Below, in pieces: positions 5,158 through 13,632 of a stretch of 17,680 nucleotides of DNA. The notes under the pieces were generated by a model that ran no database searches, had not been told where the DNA came from, and saw only the letters and a list, made by a program, of their open reading frames with translations. The number at the start of each line of letters is the position of its first letter. Within the stretch, counting starts at the first letter, position 1. This DNA comes from Candidatus Nomurabacteria bacterium (GTDB taxonomy: Bacteria > Patescibacteriota > Minisyncoccia > Phycocordibacterales > UBA9973): NCBI GenBank assembly GCA_023267315.1, contig JAHFNN010000010.1, positions 1 through 17,680 of the forward strand, written 5' to 3'. A program made the position numbers and the translations under genes.

Positions 5158-7326
5158 ATGCATCTCACTGACATTATAGAGACCCATTTCCGGATCGATA
5201 AGAACCAAAAAAAGGCGCTCGAAAAATTAAATCTACGCACTATTCGAGATCTCCTCTTTTACTTCCCGACTCGTTATAGCGATATCTCAGCCATAAAAAA
5301 TATCAATGAACTCTCCGAGGGAGACACAGCGACAGTGTACGGAAAAATTTCTGGATTGAAGACTCGCAAAGGATTTCATAAAAGAATTCCAATGGGCGAA
5401 GGCTGGATCGAAGATATTACCGGAGGTATGAAAATCATCTGGTTCAACCAAGCATACATGGCCAAGATGGTACATGACGGCCAATCGATCAAACTAACCG
5501 GAAAAGTTACCGGTGGTAAGCAAGGACTCTATCTCGCAAATCCTGAAATAGAAAAATTGGGAGAGCTACCCATCGACTCACATGATAGTTTATTCGCCAC
5601 CAAAGATGGAGAACTGACTGGTGTCGCATATCCAGTCTATCGAGAAACACGCGGGATCACTTCGAAATGGATATTTCATGCTATACAAAAAATATTCAGA
5701 AGTGGAATATTGGAATCTATCGAGGAATACCTACCAGCCCACATTCTCACGACCTACCATCTCCCTACACTCAAGACTGCACTCATCTGGGTGCACACTC
5801 CAAAGAATGACAAGGATGCCGAAGCAGCACGAAAGCGTTTTGCATTTGAAGAAGTATTCTTCATACAACTCAAACGCCAACAAGATCGTAAAGAGTATGA
5901 GGAGAATAAATCATATCCGATATACACCGATCCAAAAGAAATCGAGGCATTCATAAAACGCTTTCCATTTGAACTTACTCTCGGACAAAAAAATGCAATT
6001 GAAACAGTTCTTGAAAATGTGAAAGGAAAACATCCAATGGCACGACTCCTTGAAGGAGATGTGGGCTCAGGAAAAACAGCAGTCGCTGCCGTCGCGGCAT
6101 TTGCGGCAATAAAAAACAGACCCAATGGTCAGTCGTTTGGCAATCTTCAAGTCGCGTACATGGCACCAACTGAAATTTTAGCGACTCAACATTTCGAAAA
6201 CTTTATTCGCTATTTCGAACATACCGGAATTTCCATCGGACTCATCACAGGATCTGGGTGTCGCAAATTCCCTTCTAAAGTCGCCTCACAAGTCGGCAAT
6301 TGGACAAATATCTCACGTGCTCAACTTTTGAAATGGGTTGCCAATGGTGAAATTCCAATACTATTAGGAACACACGCGCTCATCCAGAAATCAGTAAAGT
6401 TTAAACATATGGCACTCGCGATTATAGATGAACAACATCGCTTCGGAACACTCCAACGCAAGAAACTCGCAACCAAAGAAGGATTTGCTCCACACTTACT
6501 CTCAATGACCGCAACCCCAATCCCCCGCACACTCGCACTTACTATTTATGGCGACCTTGATCTTTCACTACTCGACCAAATGCCATCCGGACGTAAACCA
6601 ATCATCACCGACATTATTTCGCCAGATAAACGAGCGCTCGCGTACGAGGCGATCCGAAAGGAATTGGAAAATGGAAGACAACTCTACGTCATCTGTCCAC
6701 GCATCGATGAACCGGATCCGACAAAAGAACTCGCACTCCAAGCAAAGTCTGTTACTGCCGAAGCAAAACGTCTCAAGAAAGAAGTTTTTCCAAAATATGA
6801 AATCGGTGTATTACATTCAAAGATGACCAAACAAAAGAAAGAAGAAGTCATGGAAGAATTTTCAAACGGAGATATTAATATTCTCTGTGCCACATCAGTG
6901 GTCGAAGTCGGAGTAAATGTGCCAAATGCTACCATCATTGTCATTGAAGGCGCAGAACGATTTGGCTTAGCACAACTCCACCAACTTCGCGGGCGAGTTA
7001 TCCGCTCAAATCATCAGGCATATTGTTATCTCTTTGCGGATGCAAAAAGTGAAAAAACAATGGATCGTATGAAGGCCCTTAAAACGGCAAAAAATGGTTT
7101 TGAACTTTCAGAACTCGATCTCGCACTTCGTGGGGCTGGCGAACTCTCGGGTGCAAAACAATGGGGTATCACTGATTTAGGAATGGAGGCGATCAAGAAT
7201 ATTAAAATGGTGGAAGCTGCACGAGCCGAAGCAACACGCATTATTTTGGAAAATGCGACTATTTCTCACGAACCAAAACTCAAAAAAGCACTTGATGCAA
7301 AAAATCTAGAGATTCATTTTGAATAA
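5158..7326 (+). CDS. recG: ATP-dependent DNA helicase RecG, 722 aa
   Basis: RecG is a superfamily 2 translocase that remodels stalled replication forks and branch-migrates Holliday junctions. The N-terminal wedge/OB region (about residues 1-160) starts with the RecG-like YFPTRYSDIS. Helicase motif I is GDVGSGKT (G300-T307), motif II is DEQH (D424-H427), motif III is SMTATPIPRTL, and the C-terminal half holds VVEVGVNVPNA and motif VI QLRGRVIRS. The protein is slightly longer than the usual ~690 aa, with a small insertion between ITGSGCRKF and the GTHALIQ segment. I chose ATG 5158 rather than the in-frame start at 5125 because 5125 lies in the terminator/promoter and a -10 hexamer sits 6 nt before 5158. 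Confidence 0.97.
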   Translation: MHLTDIIETHFRIDKNQKKALEKLNLRTIRDLLFYFPTRYSDISAIKNINELSEGDTATVYGKISGLKTRKGFHKRIPMGEGWIEDITGGMKIIWFNQAYMAKMVHDGQSIKLTGKVTGGKQGLYLANPEIEKLGELPIDSHDSLFATKDGELTGVAYPVYRETRGITSKWIFHAIQKIFRSGILESIEEYLPAHILTTYHLPTLKTALIWVHTPKNDKDAEAARKRFAFEEVFFIQLKRQQDRKEYEENKSYPIYTDPKEIEAFIKRFPFELTLGQKNAIETVLENVKGKHPMARLLEGDVGSGKTAVAAVAAFAAIKNRPNGQSFGNLQVAYMAPTEILATQHFENFIRYFEHTGISIGLITGSGCRKFPSKVASQVGNWTNISRAQLLKWVANGEIPILLGTHALIQKSVKFKHMALAIIDEQHRFGTLQRKKLATKEGFAPHLLSMTATPIPRTLALTIYGDLDLSLLDQMPSGRKPIITDIISPDKRALAYEAIRKELENGRQLYVICPRIDEPDPTKELALQAKSVTAEAKRLKKEVFPKYEIGVLHSKMTKQKKEEVMEEFSNGDINILCATSVVEVGVNVPNATIIVIEGAERFGLAQLHQLRGRVIRSNHQAYCYLFADAKSEKTMDRMKALKTAKNGFELSELDLALRGAGELSGAKQWGITDLGMEAIKNIKMVEAARAEATRIILENATISHEPKLKKALDAKNLEIHFE

Positions 7327-7354
7327 CATACAAAAGCAGCCAATATTCCTGTAA

Positions 7355-7384
7355 TGGACACAATTGAACCACGTCTGTTAGTAT
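7355..7384 (+). promoter_or_regulatory. Promoter of the GH18 gene (leaderless)
   Basis: TGGACA (7355-7360), an 18-nt spacer, then an extended -10 TGtTAGTAT with its hexamer at 7379-7384. The hexamer ends 6 nt before the ATG at 7391. Confidence 0.5.
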
Positions 7385-7390
7385 GTACAT

Positions 7391-8869
7391 ATGAAACATA
7401 AAATCACATCGACATGGTTGCTGTTATTCATTTCCCTCTCTTTTATTACTCCTGGGGGAGTTTTTGCCGCAACCCGGTCACTCTCATTTGGTATGTCAGG
7501 AGCGGATGTAACAGCCCTTCAGACAAAACTCATCTCACAAAAGTTTCTTGCCGCAGGTAATGACAATGGCTACTTCGGGGAAATGACCTTAGCTGCAGTC
7601 AAAAAATTTCAATGCGCGCAGAAAATTGCTTGTGATTCAAGCACTGCAGGCTACGGAAATGCAGGGCCAAAAACACTCGCAGCACTTGCTAGTGTTACGG
7701 CTATTCCCGTTCAGCCATCCACAATTGCAGGACCAATGACAAGTCCTGCAACAGGTGCATTCGAAATCTCTGGATGGGTTCCAGATTGGCGTGCGACCGC
7801 AGGAACACAAGATGTCACTCCCCACCTAAAAGATCTCGCATCAATAATGCCGTTCGGCTACGAAGTTTCTACTGATGGTAAATTGGTTGACCATGCAAAA
7901 ATCGGAAATGAACCATGGCCAAGTTTCATTAAAGCTGCAAAACAAAAAAACGTACGCGTGATTCCTACGGTCTTATGGGGAGATGGTCCAAGTATGCAGG
8001 CAGTATTGAGTGATACAACAAAACGAATTGCACTCGAAGATGAAATTGCGAATATGGTCAAAGAAAATGGTTTTGATGGAGTCGATATAGATTTCGAAGC
8101 AAAACAAGCAGACACTATTCATTATTTTTCATTATTCCTCAAAGGATTATACCAACGTATCGGTAATAAATGGGTGTACTGCGCTATCGAATCTCGTATG
8201 CCACTTGAAGATAGATACAGCCCTGGCGCAACGATCCCAGCAGATGCGACAGTGTATGCAAATGATTATGCTGCAATGAATAAATACTGCGATCGTATTG
8301 AAATCATGGCATATGATCAAGGCACGGTAGATGTACGACTCAATGCTGGCCGTATGGCACCATACGCACCTGTCGCTGATCCAGGATGGGTAGAAGATGT
8401 GGTGACACTCGCCGCACAAACAATCCCTCGCAATAAACTTATTGTGGGCATCCCAGGATATGGATATGAGTACCAAGTTACACCAATGGGAAATGGCGGT
8501 TATACATACAAACGACTTTGGGCATTCAATCCGAAATATGCGTTAGATATTGCAGCGAAGCTAGGTATTACCCCAACACGCACAAGCGCCAATGAAATAG
8601 GTTTTACGTATGATCCAAATGTACTCAAAGCAGTAGCTCCAACCAGTGGCGATTATGCTGGAACGCAACAGAACATGCCATCAACAAGTACCGCACAAAA
8701 TGGAGGCTCTCAAGTAAATACCGCCCAGCCATTCAACTACATAACCTGGAGCGACCCAACAGCAATGGCTGACAAAGTAAAACTCGCACACAGACTCAAA
8801 GTCCGCGGCGTTGCTGTCTTTAGCTTAGGTGGAACCGAAGACCAAGCAATGTGGGATATACTAAAATAG
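7391..8869 (+). CDS. Secreted GH18-family glycosidase with N-terminal peptidoglycan-binding domain, 492 aa
   Basis: The N-terminus is a classical signal peptide (hydrophobic core, then GGVFAA; cleavage near residue 27). Next is a PG_binding_1 repeat (about 29-100: LSFGMSGADVTALQTKL, GYFGEMTLAAVKKFQ), which binds cell-wall glycan. A GH18 TIM barrel follows (about 125-492), with the catalytic motif DGVDIDFE (D229 to E236; E236 is the proton donor). MAYDQ and a late W-S-D segment are also typical. The closest known style is spore-cortex or wall-lytic enzymes such as YaaH/SleL, so the substrate is probably peptidoglycan or a related N-acetylglucosamine polymer, either the cell's own wall or a partner cell's. 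A low-complexity linker (about 420-440) interrupts the barrel. Confidence 0.9.
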   Translation: MKHKITSTWLLLFISLSFITPGGVFAATRSLSFGMSGADVTALQTKLISQKFLAAGNDNGYFGEMTLAAVKKFQCAQKIACDSSTAGYGNAGPKTLAALASVTAIPVQPSTIAGPMTSPATGAFEISGWVPDWRATAGTQDVTPHLKDLASIMPFGYEVSTDGKLVDHAKIGNEPWPSFIKAAKQKNVRVIPTVLWGDGPSMQAVLSDTTKRIALEDEIANMVKENGFDGVDIDFEAKQADTIHYFSLFLKGLYQRIGNKWVYCAIESRMPLEDRYSPGATIPADATVYANDYAAMNKYCDRIEIMAYDQGTVDVRLNAGRMAPYAPVADPGWVEDVVTLAAQTIPRNKLIVGIPGYGYEYQVTPMGNGGYTYKRLWAFNPKYALDIAAKLGITPTRTSANEIGFTYDPNVLKAVAPTSGDYAGTQQNMPSTSTAQNGGSQVNTAQPFNYITWSDPTAMADKVKLAHRLKVRGVAVFSLGGTEDQAMWDILK

Positions 8870-8884
8870 ATTGAAATAATAAAT

Positions 8885-8916
8885 AAAAAACCCGCTTGAA
8901 TCGCGGGTTTTTTATT
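8885..8916. terminator. Bidirectional terminator between convergent genes
   Basis: AAAAAACCCGC (8885-8895), loop of 7 nt, GCGGGTTTTTT (8903-8913). The A-run and T-run let it end both the GH18 gene (+) and the 154-aa gene (-). Confidence 0.92.
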
Positions 8917-8924
8917 TACCTGAT

Positions 8925-9389
8925 TTAATTTTTAGAGAGTACATACGTTCCGTACAAATCGCCAGTACTACTCCCAGATTTTAGTGCTTCAAGCACTTTT
9001 GTACGCAGTTCATGAATCGGATTCTTATTACCGATTAATTTCGCGCCCAAATGTGCTTCGTATTTTTCTGGGCCATCCACTGACAACGCACCTAGCGTAG
9101 TCATAAGGTGTTCATTTTCTTCATGTGAAATATTTAAAAATTGAGCAACATCTTTCATAAGCTCTGAAATGTCAATCGGATATGTATTTGAATCAAGATG
9201 CATACTACCCTCCCTGCCTTTCAACAACAGAAGTGACATAACAATAAAATCACGATTAATCATATCGAACGGATCTGTTTCTTTTTTTTCACCAAGCAAA
9301 CGATCTGCCGTCTTTAATACCTCAGTAAGTACGTTGCGTGGATGCGGAATATTTTCGTGAGAAAGTTCTATGTGTGGTTCCTGTGTCAT
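8925..9389 (-). CDS. Hypothetical protein, 154 aa, coupled to the HD-domain gene
   Basis: This is a soluble, acidic, mainly helical protein (for example NVLTEVLKTADRLLGEKKE, FDMINRDFIVMSLLLLKG and ELMKDVAQFLNISHEENEHLM). It has no signal, TM segment or catalytic motif I can recognise. Its ATG (9389) lies 1 nt after the TAA of the upstream HD-domain gene (9391-9393), so the two are surely co-transcribed and probably translationally coupled. It also ends at the shared terminator at 8885. A partner or regulator role for the HD protein is an inference from this arrangement only. Confidence 0.75.
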   Translation of the reverse strand: MTQEPHIELSHENIPHPRNVLTEVLKTADRLLGEKKETDPFDMINRDFIVMSLLLLKGREGSMHLDSNTYPIDISELMKDVAQFLNISHEENEHLMTTLGALSVDGPEKYEAHLGAKLIGNKNPIHELRTKVLEALKSGSSTGDLYGTYVLSKN

Positions 9390-9390
9390 G

Positions 9391-11340
9391 TTAGTTTTTT
9401 ATATTCTTACTAAATGCTAGAAGCGCTGACCGACGCTCGTTCTTGATATTTTCCAAATATTTCGTGATTACTTCCTCACCAGTACCACTGTACCCTTCTT
9501 CATTTAATTCTTTTGCGATCATGTCGATAAACTGCCGATCTCCTGATGTAAGTACTCGCTCGAGACCTTTTTGATCATTTCCCATTGTATTATCAGCCTT
9601 GATGAATTCAATGAATTTTTCATCTTTGATTAGTGATTCAATTTTTTGCTGATAATCTGTTTTTTCTGGTGAAGCACCCTCGGCCTTCTTTAATTTGAAC
9701 GTAATCTTTTCTGTTTCAATCGTATCTGCCATTTCAGGAATATTTTTGGGACCACCTAAGTCACTCACAAATTTCTTAAATTGTTTATATGATTCAGCAT
9801 CAAAAAGTGTTGTTGTTTCTTGGTGAATCGCTGATTCCTCCACAGAGATTGTGACCTTACCACTCCTATCAATATCGAATTCTGGTTTGTTACCACAAAT
9901 TCGTGGGGCACTAAATTTGTAACTCGCCGGTGAAAGCGTTTTTGCAGCCATAATAAGTGAGTATTTATCATCTTCAGAAAAATCCTCACTCCCTTGAATA
10001 TGTTCAATGAGACTCCCTTTGCGTTCCGCAACAAGCGACTCATCACCGACCTCACCAGCAACTTTGAGTAGTCGCATTGTTTCAAGAGATTTTGGTACTC
10101 CATATAAAATTTCAGGGAGTTTATCCTCGAACGCGTGAGTATTATCTGCAAGATGTATTGCAGACTCGATATTTTGTCGTGCAGCTTCAGGGGTATCCTC
10201 GCCAATTTTAAAATCAATTTTTGAAGAATCATGCTCAAGAATTCCATTATGCATTGTTGCGAGCTGTTCTTCAGAGAAAATATTCGAGAGATGGTCTTCT
10301 CTATCTTTCGCACGGCCACTGATGAATTTAGCTGCCAGTAGGTTATGTCCAGCATCCTGACCTTTGATTCCTTCTTCATTCATTGAGTCGCGCACTGGCG
10401 ACATCGCATAGCCTAAATCATGGTCAATCATCACTTGATGTGTCATCAACCGATCAATGGCTTTCACTTTCTGTCCTTGACCTTCAAGTTGATCGAATAT
10501 TTTTTCAGTTACCGTGATATTATGTCCAACTAAATGACGAACACCATGATCGCCCAATGTATTTTCCATCGCAGCGCGATCCTGCATTGCAAGCTTAGCC
10601 GCATTCTCTTGCACCATCTTCATAATATCTTTCGCCTTCACCTCCTTTGAAATATCTCCTTCCGCTTGAGCCTGCTCAACAAGGGAGAGGTATCGCGAGG
10701 CTTCAGCTTGTACTAATTCATGTTTGGCTGGATTAAAAATTCCTTTCTCTTTATTCAAAAAGAGTGTTGAGATTTCCTGAGTAATTTGTTTGCTGATAAT
10801 CTCCTTCGTTTCTGCACTATACGCCTTACCCTCAAGTAGAGGTATGTCTTTATATTCCACCCCTGCCTTTTTTGCAAATTCTTTTACTTGATTAAGCACA
10901 AATTTTGGTTCTGTGCGAGGATCATTGTATCGTTTCTCAAGATTATCTTTATCTCTGTGCTTGCCTAAATATGTTGCTTCATTTGTCGTGAGTTTTTGTG
11001 TAAGTGTGCTTTCTAGAGATTCAGGAACACTACCAGCAGTCTCTTGAATCTGTTTTTTGTATGAATCTATTATTTCTTGTTTTTGTTTTTCTGTAGTAGC
11101 GATTTCTCTTTCAACACTCAAAACATGGCTATTATCTGGGCCGCCTTGTTCGACAGCTGTACCAATTTTTTTTGATAGAGTAATTCCAACCTCATGAGAT
11201 TGTTCCACTTGTTTAACAAGATCACTTACTGCATTCTCTGCCATAACATCAGAGCTCACTTGTGCCGGGTGCTGCTCAGCATTTTGTGGATTCTGTTTTA
11301 GAACTTCATTAGTATTTTTTGGAATAGCTGTTTCTGGCAT
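9391..11340 (-). CDS. Large HD-domain protein (putative metal-dependent phosphohydrolase), 649 aa
   Basis: A long N-terminal half (about 1-255) is rich in Gln, Glu and Lys with predicted helices and coiled coils. A central HD-type domain follows (about 260-375). Visible candidates for metal ligands are HGVRH (H265, H269), the His-Asp doublet in IDHDLGY (H307-D308), and H364/H370 in HNGILEHD. A C-terminal region (about 400-649) is again mostly helical with beta-rich stretches (RSGKVTISVEES). HD domains usually hydrolyse phosphoesters such as nucleotides or cyclic dinucleotides; the substrate here is unknown. There is no signal or TM segment. The gene leads a two-gene unit with the 154-aa protein. 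The start is supported by TACAAT exactly 6 nt upstream. Confidence 0.8.
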   Translation of the reverse strand: MPETAIPKNTNEVLKQNPQNAEQHPAQVSSDVMAENAVSDLVKQVEQSHEVGITLSKKIGTAVEQGGPDNSHVLSVEREIATTEKQKQEIIDSYKKQIQETAGSVPESLESTLTQKLTTNEATYLGKHRDKDNLEKRYNDPRTEPKFVLNQVKEFAKKAGVEYKDIPLLEGKAYSAETKEIISKQITQEISTLFLNKEKGIFNPAKHELVQAEASRYLSLVEQAQAEGDISKEVKAKDIMKMVQENAAKLAMQDRAAMENTLGDHGVRHLVGHNITVTEKIFDQLEGQGQKVKAIDRLMTHQVMIDHDLGYAMSPVRDSMNEEGIKGQDAGHNLLAAKFISGRAKDREDHLSNIFSEEQLATMHNGILEHDSSKIDFKIGEDTPEAARQNIESAIHLADNTHAFEDKLPEILYGVPKSLETMRLLKVAGEVGDESLVAERKGSLIEHIQGSEDFSEDDKYSLIMAAKTLSPASYKFSAPRICGNKPEFDIDRSGKVTISVEESAIHQETTTLFDAESYKQFKKFVSDLGGPKNIPEMADTIETEKITFKLKKAEGASPEKTDYQQKIESLIKDEKFIEFIKADNTMGNDQKGLERVLTSGDRQFIDMIAKELNEEGYSGTGEEVITKYLENIKNERRSALLAFSKNIKN

Positions 11341-11346
11341 GAACGT

Positions 11347-11352
11347 ATTGTA
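11347..11352 (-). promoter_or_regulatory. -10 element of the HD-domain gene (leaderless)
   Basis: TACAAT on the minus strand ends 6 nt before the ATG at 11340. A clear -35 was not found. Confidence 0.5.
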
Positions 11353-11387
11353 GCAAGTTTTGAATAGAGAATACTAGGAGATAGTGA

Positions 11388-11528
11388 TTAAATGTAGGTG
11401 TACGAATTATTTCAAAGTCCGCCCTCCACGATTCGAACGTGGGACCCCAGAGGTATAAGCTCTGTGCTCTAACCAACTGAGCTAAGGGCGGACTTTGAAA
11501 TCTTCAATTTTTATACACCCACATTTAA
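11388..11528. repeat. Large imperfect palindrome enclosing tRNA-Ile
   Basis: The outer arms TTAAATGTAGGTGTA (11388-11402) and TACACCCACATTTAA (11514-11528) match at 14 of 15 positions. The inner arms ATTTCAAAGTCCGCCCT (11409-11425) and AGGGCGGACTTTGAAAT (11485-11501) match perfectly over 17 bp; they include the tRNA acceptor stem and extend it by 10 bp into both flanks. The inner and outer arms are separated by 6 nt on the left and 12 nt on the right. Confidence 0.85.
11418..11491 (-). tRNA. tRNA-Ile with anticodon TAT
   Basis: This is a 74-nt cloverleaf on the minus strand. The acceptor is CCGCCCT/AGGGCGG with discriminator A. T8-A9 are followed by the D-arm GCTC AGTTGGTTA GAGC. The anticodon stem is CAGAG/CTCTG with loop CTTATAC, and the T-arm is CCACG TTCGAAT CGTGG. 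The anticodon TAT (11455-11457) reads AUA. Most bacteria instead read AUA with a CAT anticodon modified by TilS. CCA is not encoded (CTT follows A73). The acceptor stem can extend by 10 more bp into the flanks, which could affect processing. Confidence 0.9.
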
Positions 11529-11565
11529 ACATACCTCCTTGACTGCCGACTACAAACTCTATACT

Positions 11566-11615
11566 CCCTGCCTATCGGCAGACAGGTAACCAACTGAGCT
11601 AAGGGTGGTTACCTG
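11566..11615. repeat. Copied tRNA-Ile 5' half inside hairpins
   Basis: On the minus strand the sequence CCACCCTTAGCTCAGTTGGT copies the first part of tRNA-Ile (CCGCCCTTAGC...) with one change in the acceptor. It sits within a 9-bp hairpin, CAGGTAACC (11583-11591) with GGTTACCTG (11607-11615). Next to it is a smaller hairpin, CTGCC-tatc-GGCAG. The anticodon and 3' half are missing, so this is not a functional tRNA. Confidence 0.8.
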
Positions 11616-11625
11616 AAGAATACTA

Positions 11626-11657
11626 TCAAAAAAGTTCCCAAATGGGAACTTTTTTGA
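11626..11657 (-). terminator. ftsH terminator
   Basis: TCAAAAAAGTTCCCA (11626-11640) and TGGGAACTTTTTTGA (11643-11657) form a near-perfect stem with A/T runs on both sides. It lies just after the ftsH stop codon on the minus strand and could also block transcription from the plus side. Confidence 0.88.
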
Positions 11658-11661
11658 TTAA

Positions 11662-13584
11662 TTATCCTACTACTTCCAGTGTTGCCTTTTCGTCTTTCTT
11701 TTTCTTTGGCATGATTCCGTGCACAATGATTATTTTTTCGTATTCTTCCTGTTCAAGTGTTTCTACTTCAATTAAACGATGCGCAATCGCATCAAGCGCT
11801 TTTTTGTGTTCAGTGAGTACTGTGCGTGCTTTTGCAAAACCTTCATTCATGATTCGCTTTACTTCAGAATCAATCTTTGCAGAAACCGCTTCAGAATATT
11901 CTCGGTCATTCACTCCTTGGCCAAAGAGCGTGCGTCCACCATCAGATTCAAGCGCGACTGGTCCAATCTCATCACTCATTCCCCATCGTGTCACCATCGC
12001 ACGAGCAAGTGATGTTGCTACCTGTAAATCATTTGAAGGTCCAGTGGTGATATCACCAAAGACCATTTCTTCCGCAACATATCCACCAAGCGACATCGCA
12101 ATATCATCCAAGAATTCTTTTTTGCTTTGGAGTCGGCGATCTTCGAGTGGGAGCTTGAGTGTGTATCCACCAGCACGTCCACGTGCAACGATTGAAACCT
12201 TGTGCACTGGATCAGCATGTGGAAGCACAGAGGCAACAATGGCGTGTCCACCTTCGTGATACGCGGTAATTTCTTTTTCATGTTTTGTCAGCAAGTGACT
12301 TTTTCGCTCAGGACCCATCATTACTTTTTCGATTGAACGAATGAGATCAAACTGTGCAACCTTCTTTCGATCTTCACGTGCTGCCAAGATTGCAGCTTCA
12401 TTCATAAGTGAATACAAATCAGCGCCAGAAAATCCCGGAGTTCGTTCTGCAATCACTTTCAAATTCACATCTTCGGCAAATGGCTTTTGTTTCGAATGAA
12501 TCGTAAGAATTTCTTCTCGGTCACTTCGATCTGGAAGATCAAGTACGACACGACGATCAAAACGTCCTGGACGAAGCAACGCAGGATCGAGCACATCAGA
12601 GCGGTTTGTTGCCGCCATAACAATTACTTTTTCATTCGGTTCAAAACCATCCATTTCAACGAGAATTTGGTTCAAGGTCTGTTCGCGTTCATCATTTCCC
12701 CCACCGACACCAGTACCACGAACACGTCCCACAGCATCAATCTCATCAATGAACACAATCGCAGGAGCACTTTTCTTCGCCATTTGAAAGAGATCACGAA
12801 CACGTGAAGCACCAACACCCACAAACATTTCTACGAATTCAGAACCAGAGAGATGGAAAAATGGAACTCCTGCTTCTCCCGCAACAGCTCGTGCAAGTAA
12901 TGTTTTTCCCGTACCCGGAGAACCCGTGAGTAGCACACCTTTTGGAATACGCGCACCAATTTCCAAGAATTTTTTTGGATTACGAAGAAAGTCTACAATT
13001 TCCTTGAGTTCTTCTTTTGCTTCTTTTGCACCAGCGACATCCTTAAAGGTGACGCGGTTCTTTGTGTCATCAGGTGAGGTAATACGTGCTTTTGATTGCC
13101 CAAACGTAAATGCTTGCATCCCAGCGCCCTTTACTTGTCGTGTCAGCATCCAGATAAAGAAGATAATGAGTATGACTGGAAGAATAAATGGGAGCAAGTT
13201 TAGCATCCAATATCCAAAACCACTTTCGTTTTTGATACTAATATCAACAAGTGCAAGTTTCTCAGGAGTGACACCGTACCGAACGAGTGTATCAGAGAGT
13301 GATGATTCGATTTCTTTTTTTGAATTCTCGAGCGTCCCATCATTGAGTGTGATTGTAAGCGAATCAGAAACAACATCAATCTTTTTCACTTCGCTCGCAT
13401 TTACACTTTTTGCAAGATCGGTTAACGAAACATCTTTACTATTCTTATTTGTCGGTGCGATAAGCGAATAAACTGCTGTAATAAGCATGAATATTAAAAG
13501 CGCAGTCATCGCATGACGAGAAAGTGGCGCTTTTGGCTGGCCGTTCTTCTTGTTTTTAGGTGTTTTTTGGATATTGATTTTCAT
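11662..13584 (-). CDS. ftsH: ATP-dependent zinc metalloprotease FtsH, 640 aa
   Basis: FtsH is a hexameric membrane AAA+ protease that degrades damaged membrane proteins and short-lived regulators. TM1 is at about residues 26-45, a short extracytoplasmic domain at 46-123, and TM2 at about 124-148. The AAA core has Walker A GSPGTGKT (221-228), Walker B IVFIDEID (276-283) and the second region of homology NRSDVLDPALLRPGRFDRR. The zinc protease has HEGGH (443-447), with D519 in GPSNDLQ as the likely third ligand. The basic N-terminus (KTPKNKKNGQPK) is cytoplasmic. The length is normal. The C-terminus ends in a Lys-rich tail (PKKKKDEK). The gene is divergent from smpB with only 63 bp between them. 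Confidence 0.98.
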   Translation of the reverse strand: MKINIQKTPKNKKNGQPKAPLSRHAMTALLIFMLITAVYSLIAPTNKNSKDVSLTDLAKSVNASEVKKIDVVSDSLTITLNDGTLENSKKEIESSLSDTLVRYGVTPEKLALVDISIKNESGFGYWMLNLLPFILPVILIIFFIWMLTRQVKGAGMQAFTFGQSKARITSPDDTKNRVTFKDVAGAKEAKEELKEIVDFLRNPKKFLEIGARIPKGVLLTGSPGTGKTLLARAVAGEAGVPFFHLSGSEFVEMFVGVGASRVRDLFQMAKKSAPAIVFIDEIDAVGRVRGTGVGGGNDEREQTLNQILVEMDGFEPNEKVIVMAATNRSDVLDPALLRPGRFDRRVVLDLPDRSDREEILTIHSKQKPFAEDVNLKVIAERTPGFSGADLYSLMNEAAILAAREDRKKVAQFDLIRSIEKVMMGPERKSHLLTKHEKEITAYHEGGHAIVASVLPHADPVHKVSIVARGRAGGYTLKLPLEDRRLQSKKEFLDDIAMSLGGYVAEEMVFGDITTGPSNDLQVATSLARAMVTRWGMSDEIGPVALESDGGRTLFGQGVNDREYSEAVSAKIDSEVKRIMNEGFAKARTVLTEHKKALDAIAHRLIEVETLEQEEYEKIIIVHGIMPKKKKDEKATLEVVG

Positions 13585-13600
13585 ATTAAAAGTGTGCCCT

Positions 13601-13606
13601 ATTATA
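13601..13606 (-). promoter_or_regulatory. -10 element of ftsH
   Basis: TATAAT on the minus strand lies 16 nt before the ATG at 13584, giving a leader of about 10 nt without a Shine-Dalgarno. The 63-bp interval also holds the divergent smpB promoter. Confidence 0.55.
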
Positions 13607-13632
13607 CAATAAAAAGCGAAATAGTGAAATTA

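Noticed and set aside
11642..12259. 205-codon plus-strand ORF, with others at 12926-13471
   Set aside because: These are antisense to ftsH, which is unambiguous on the minus strand.
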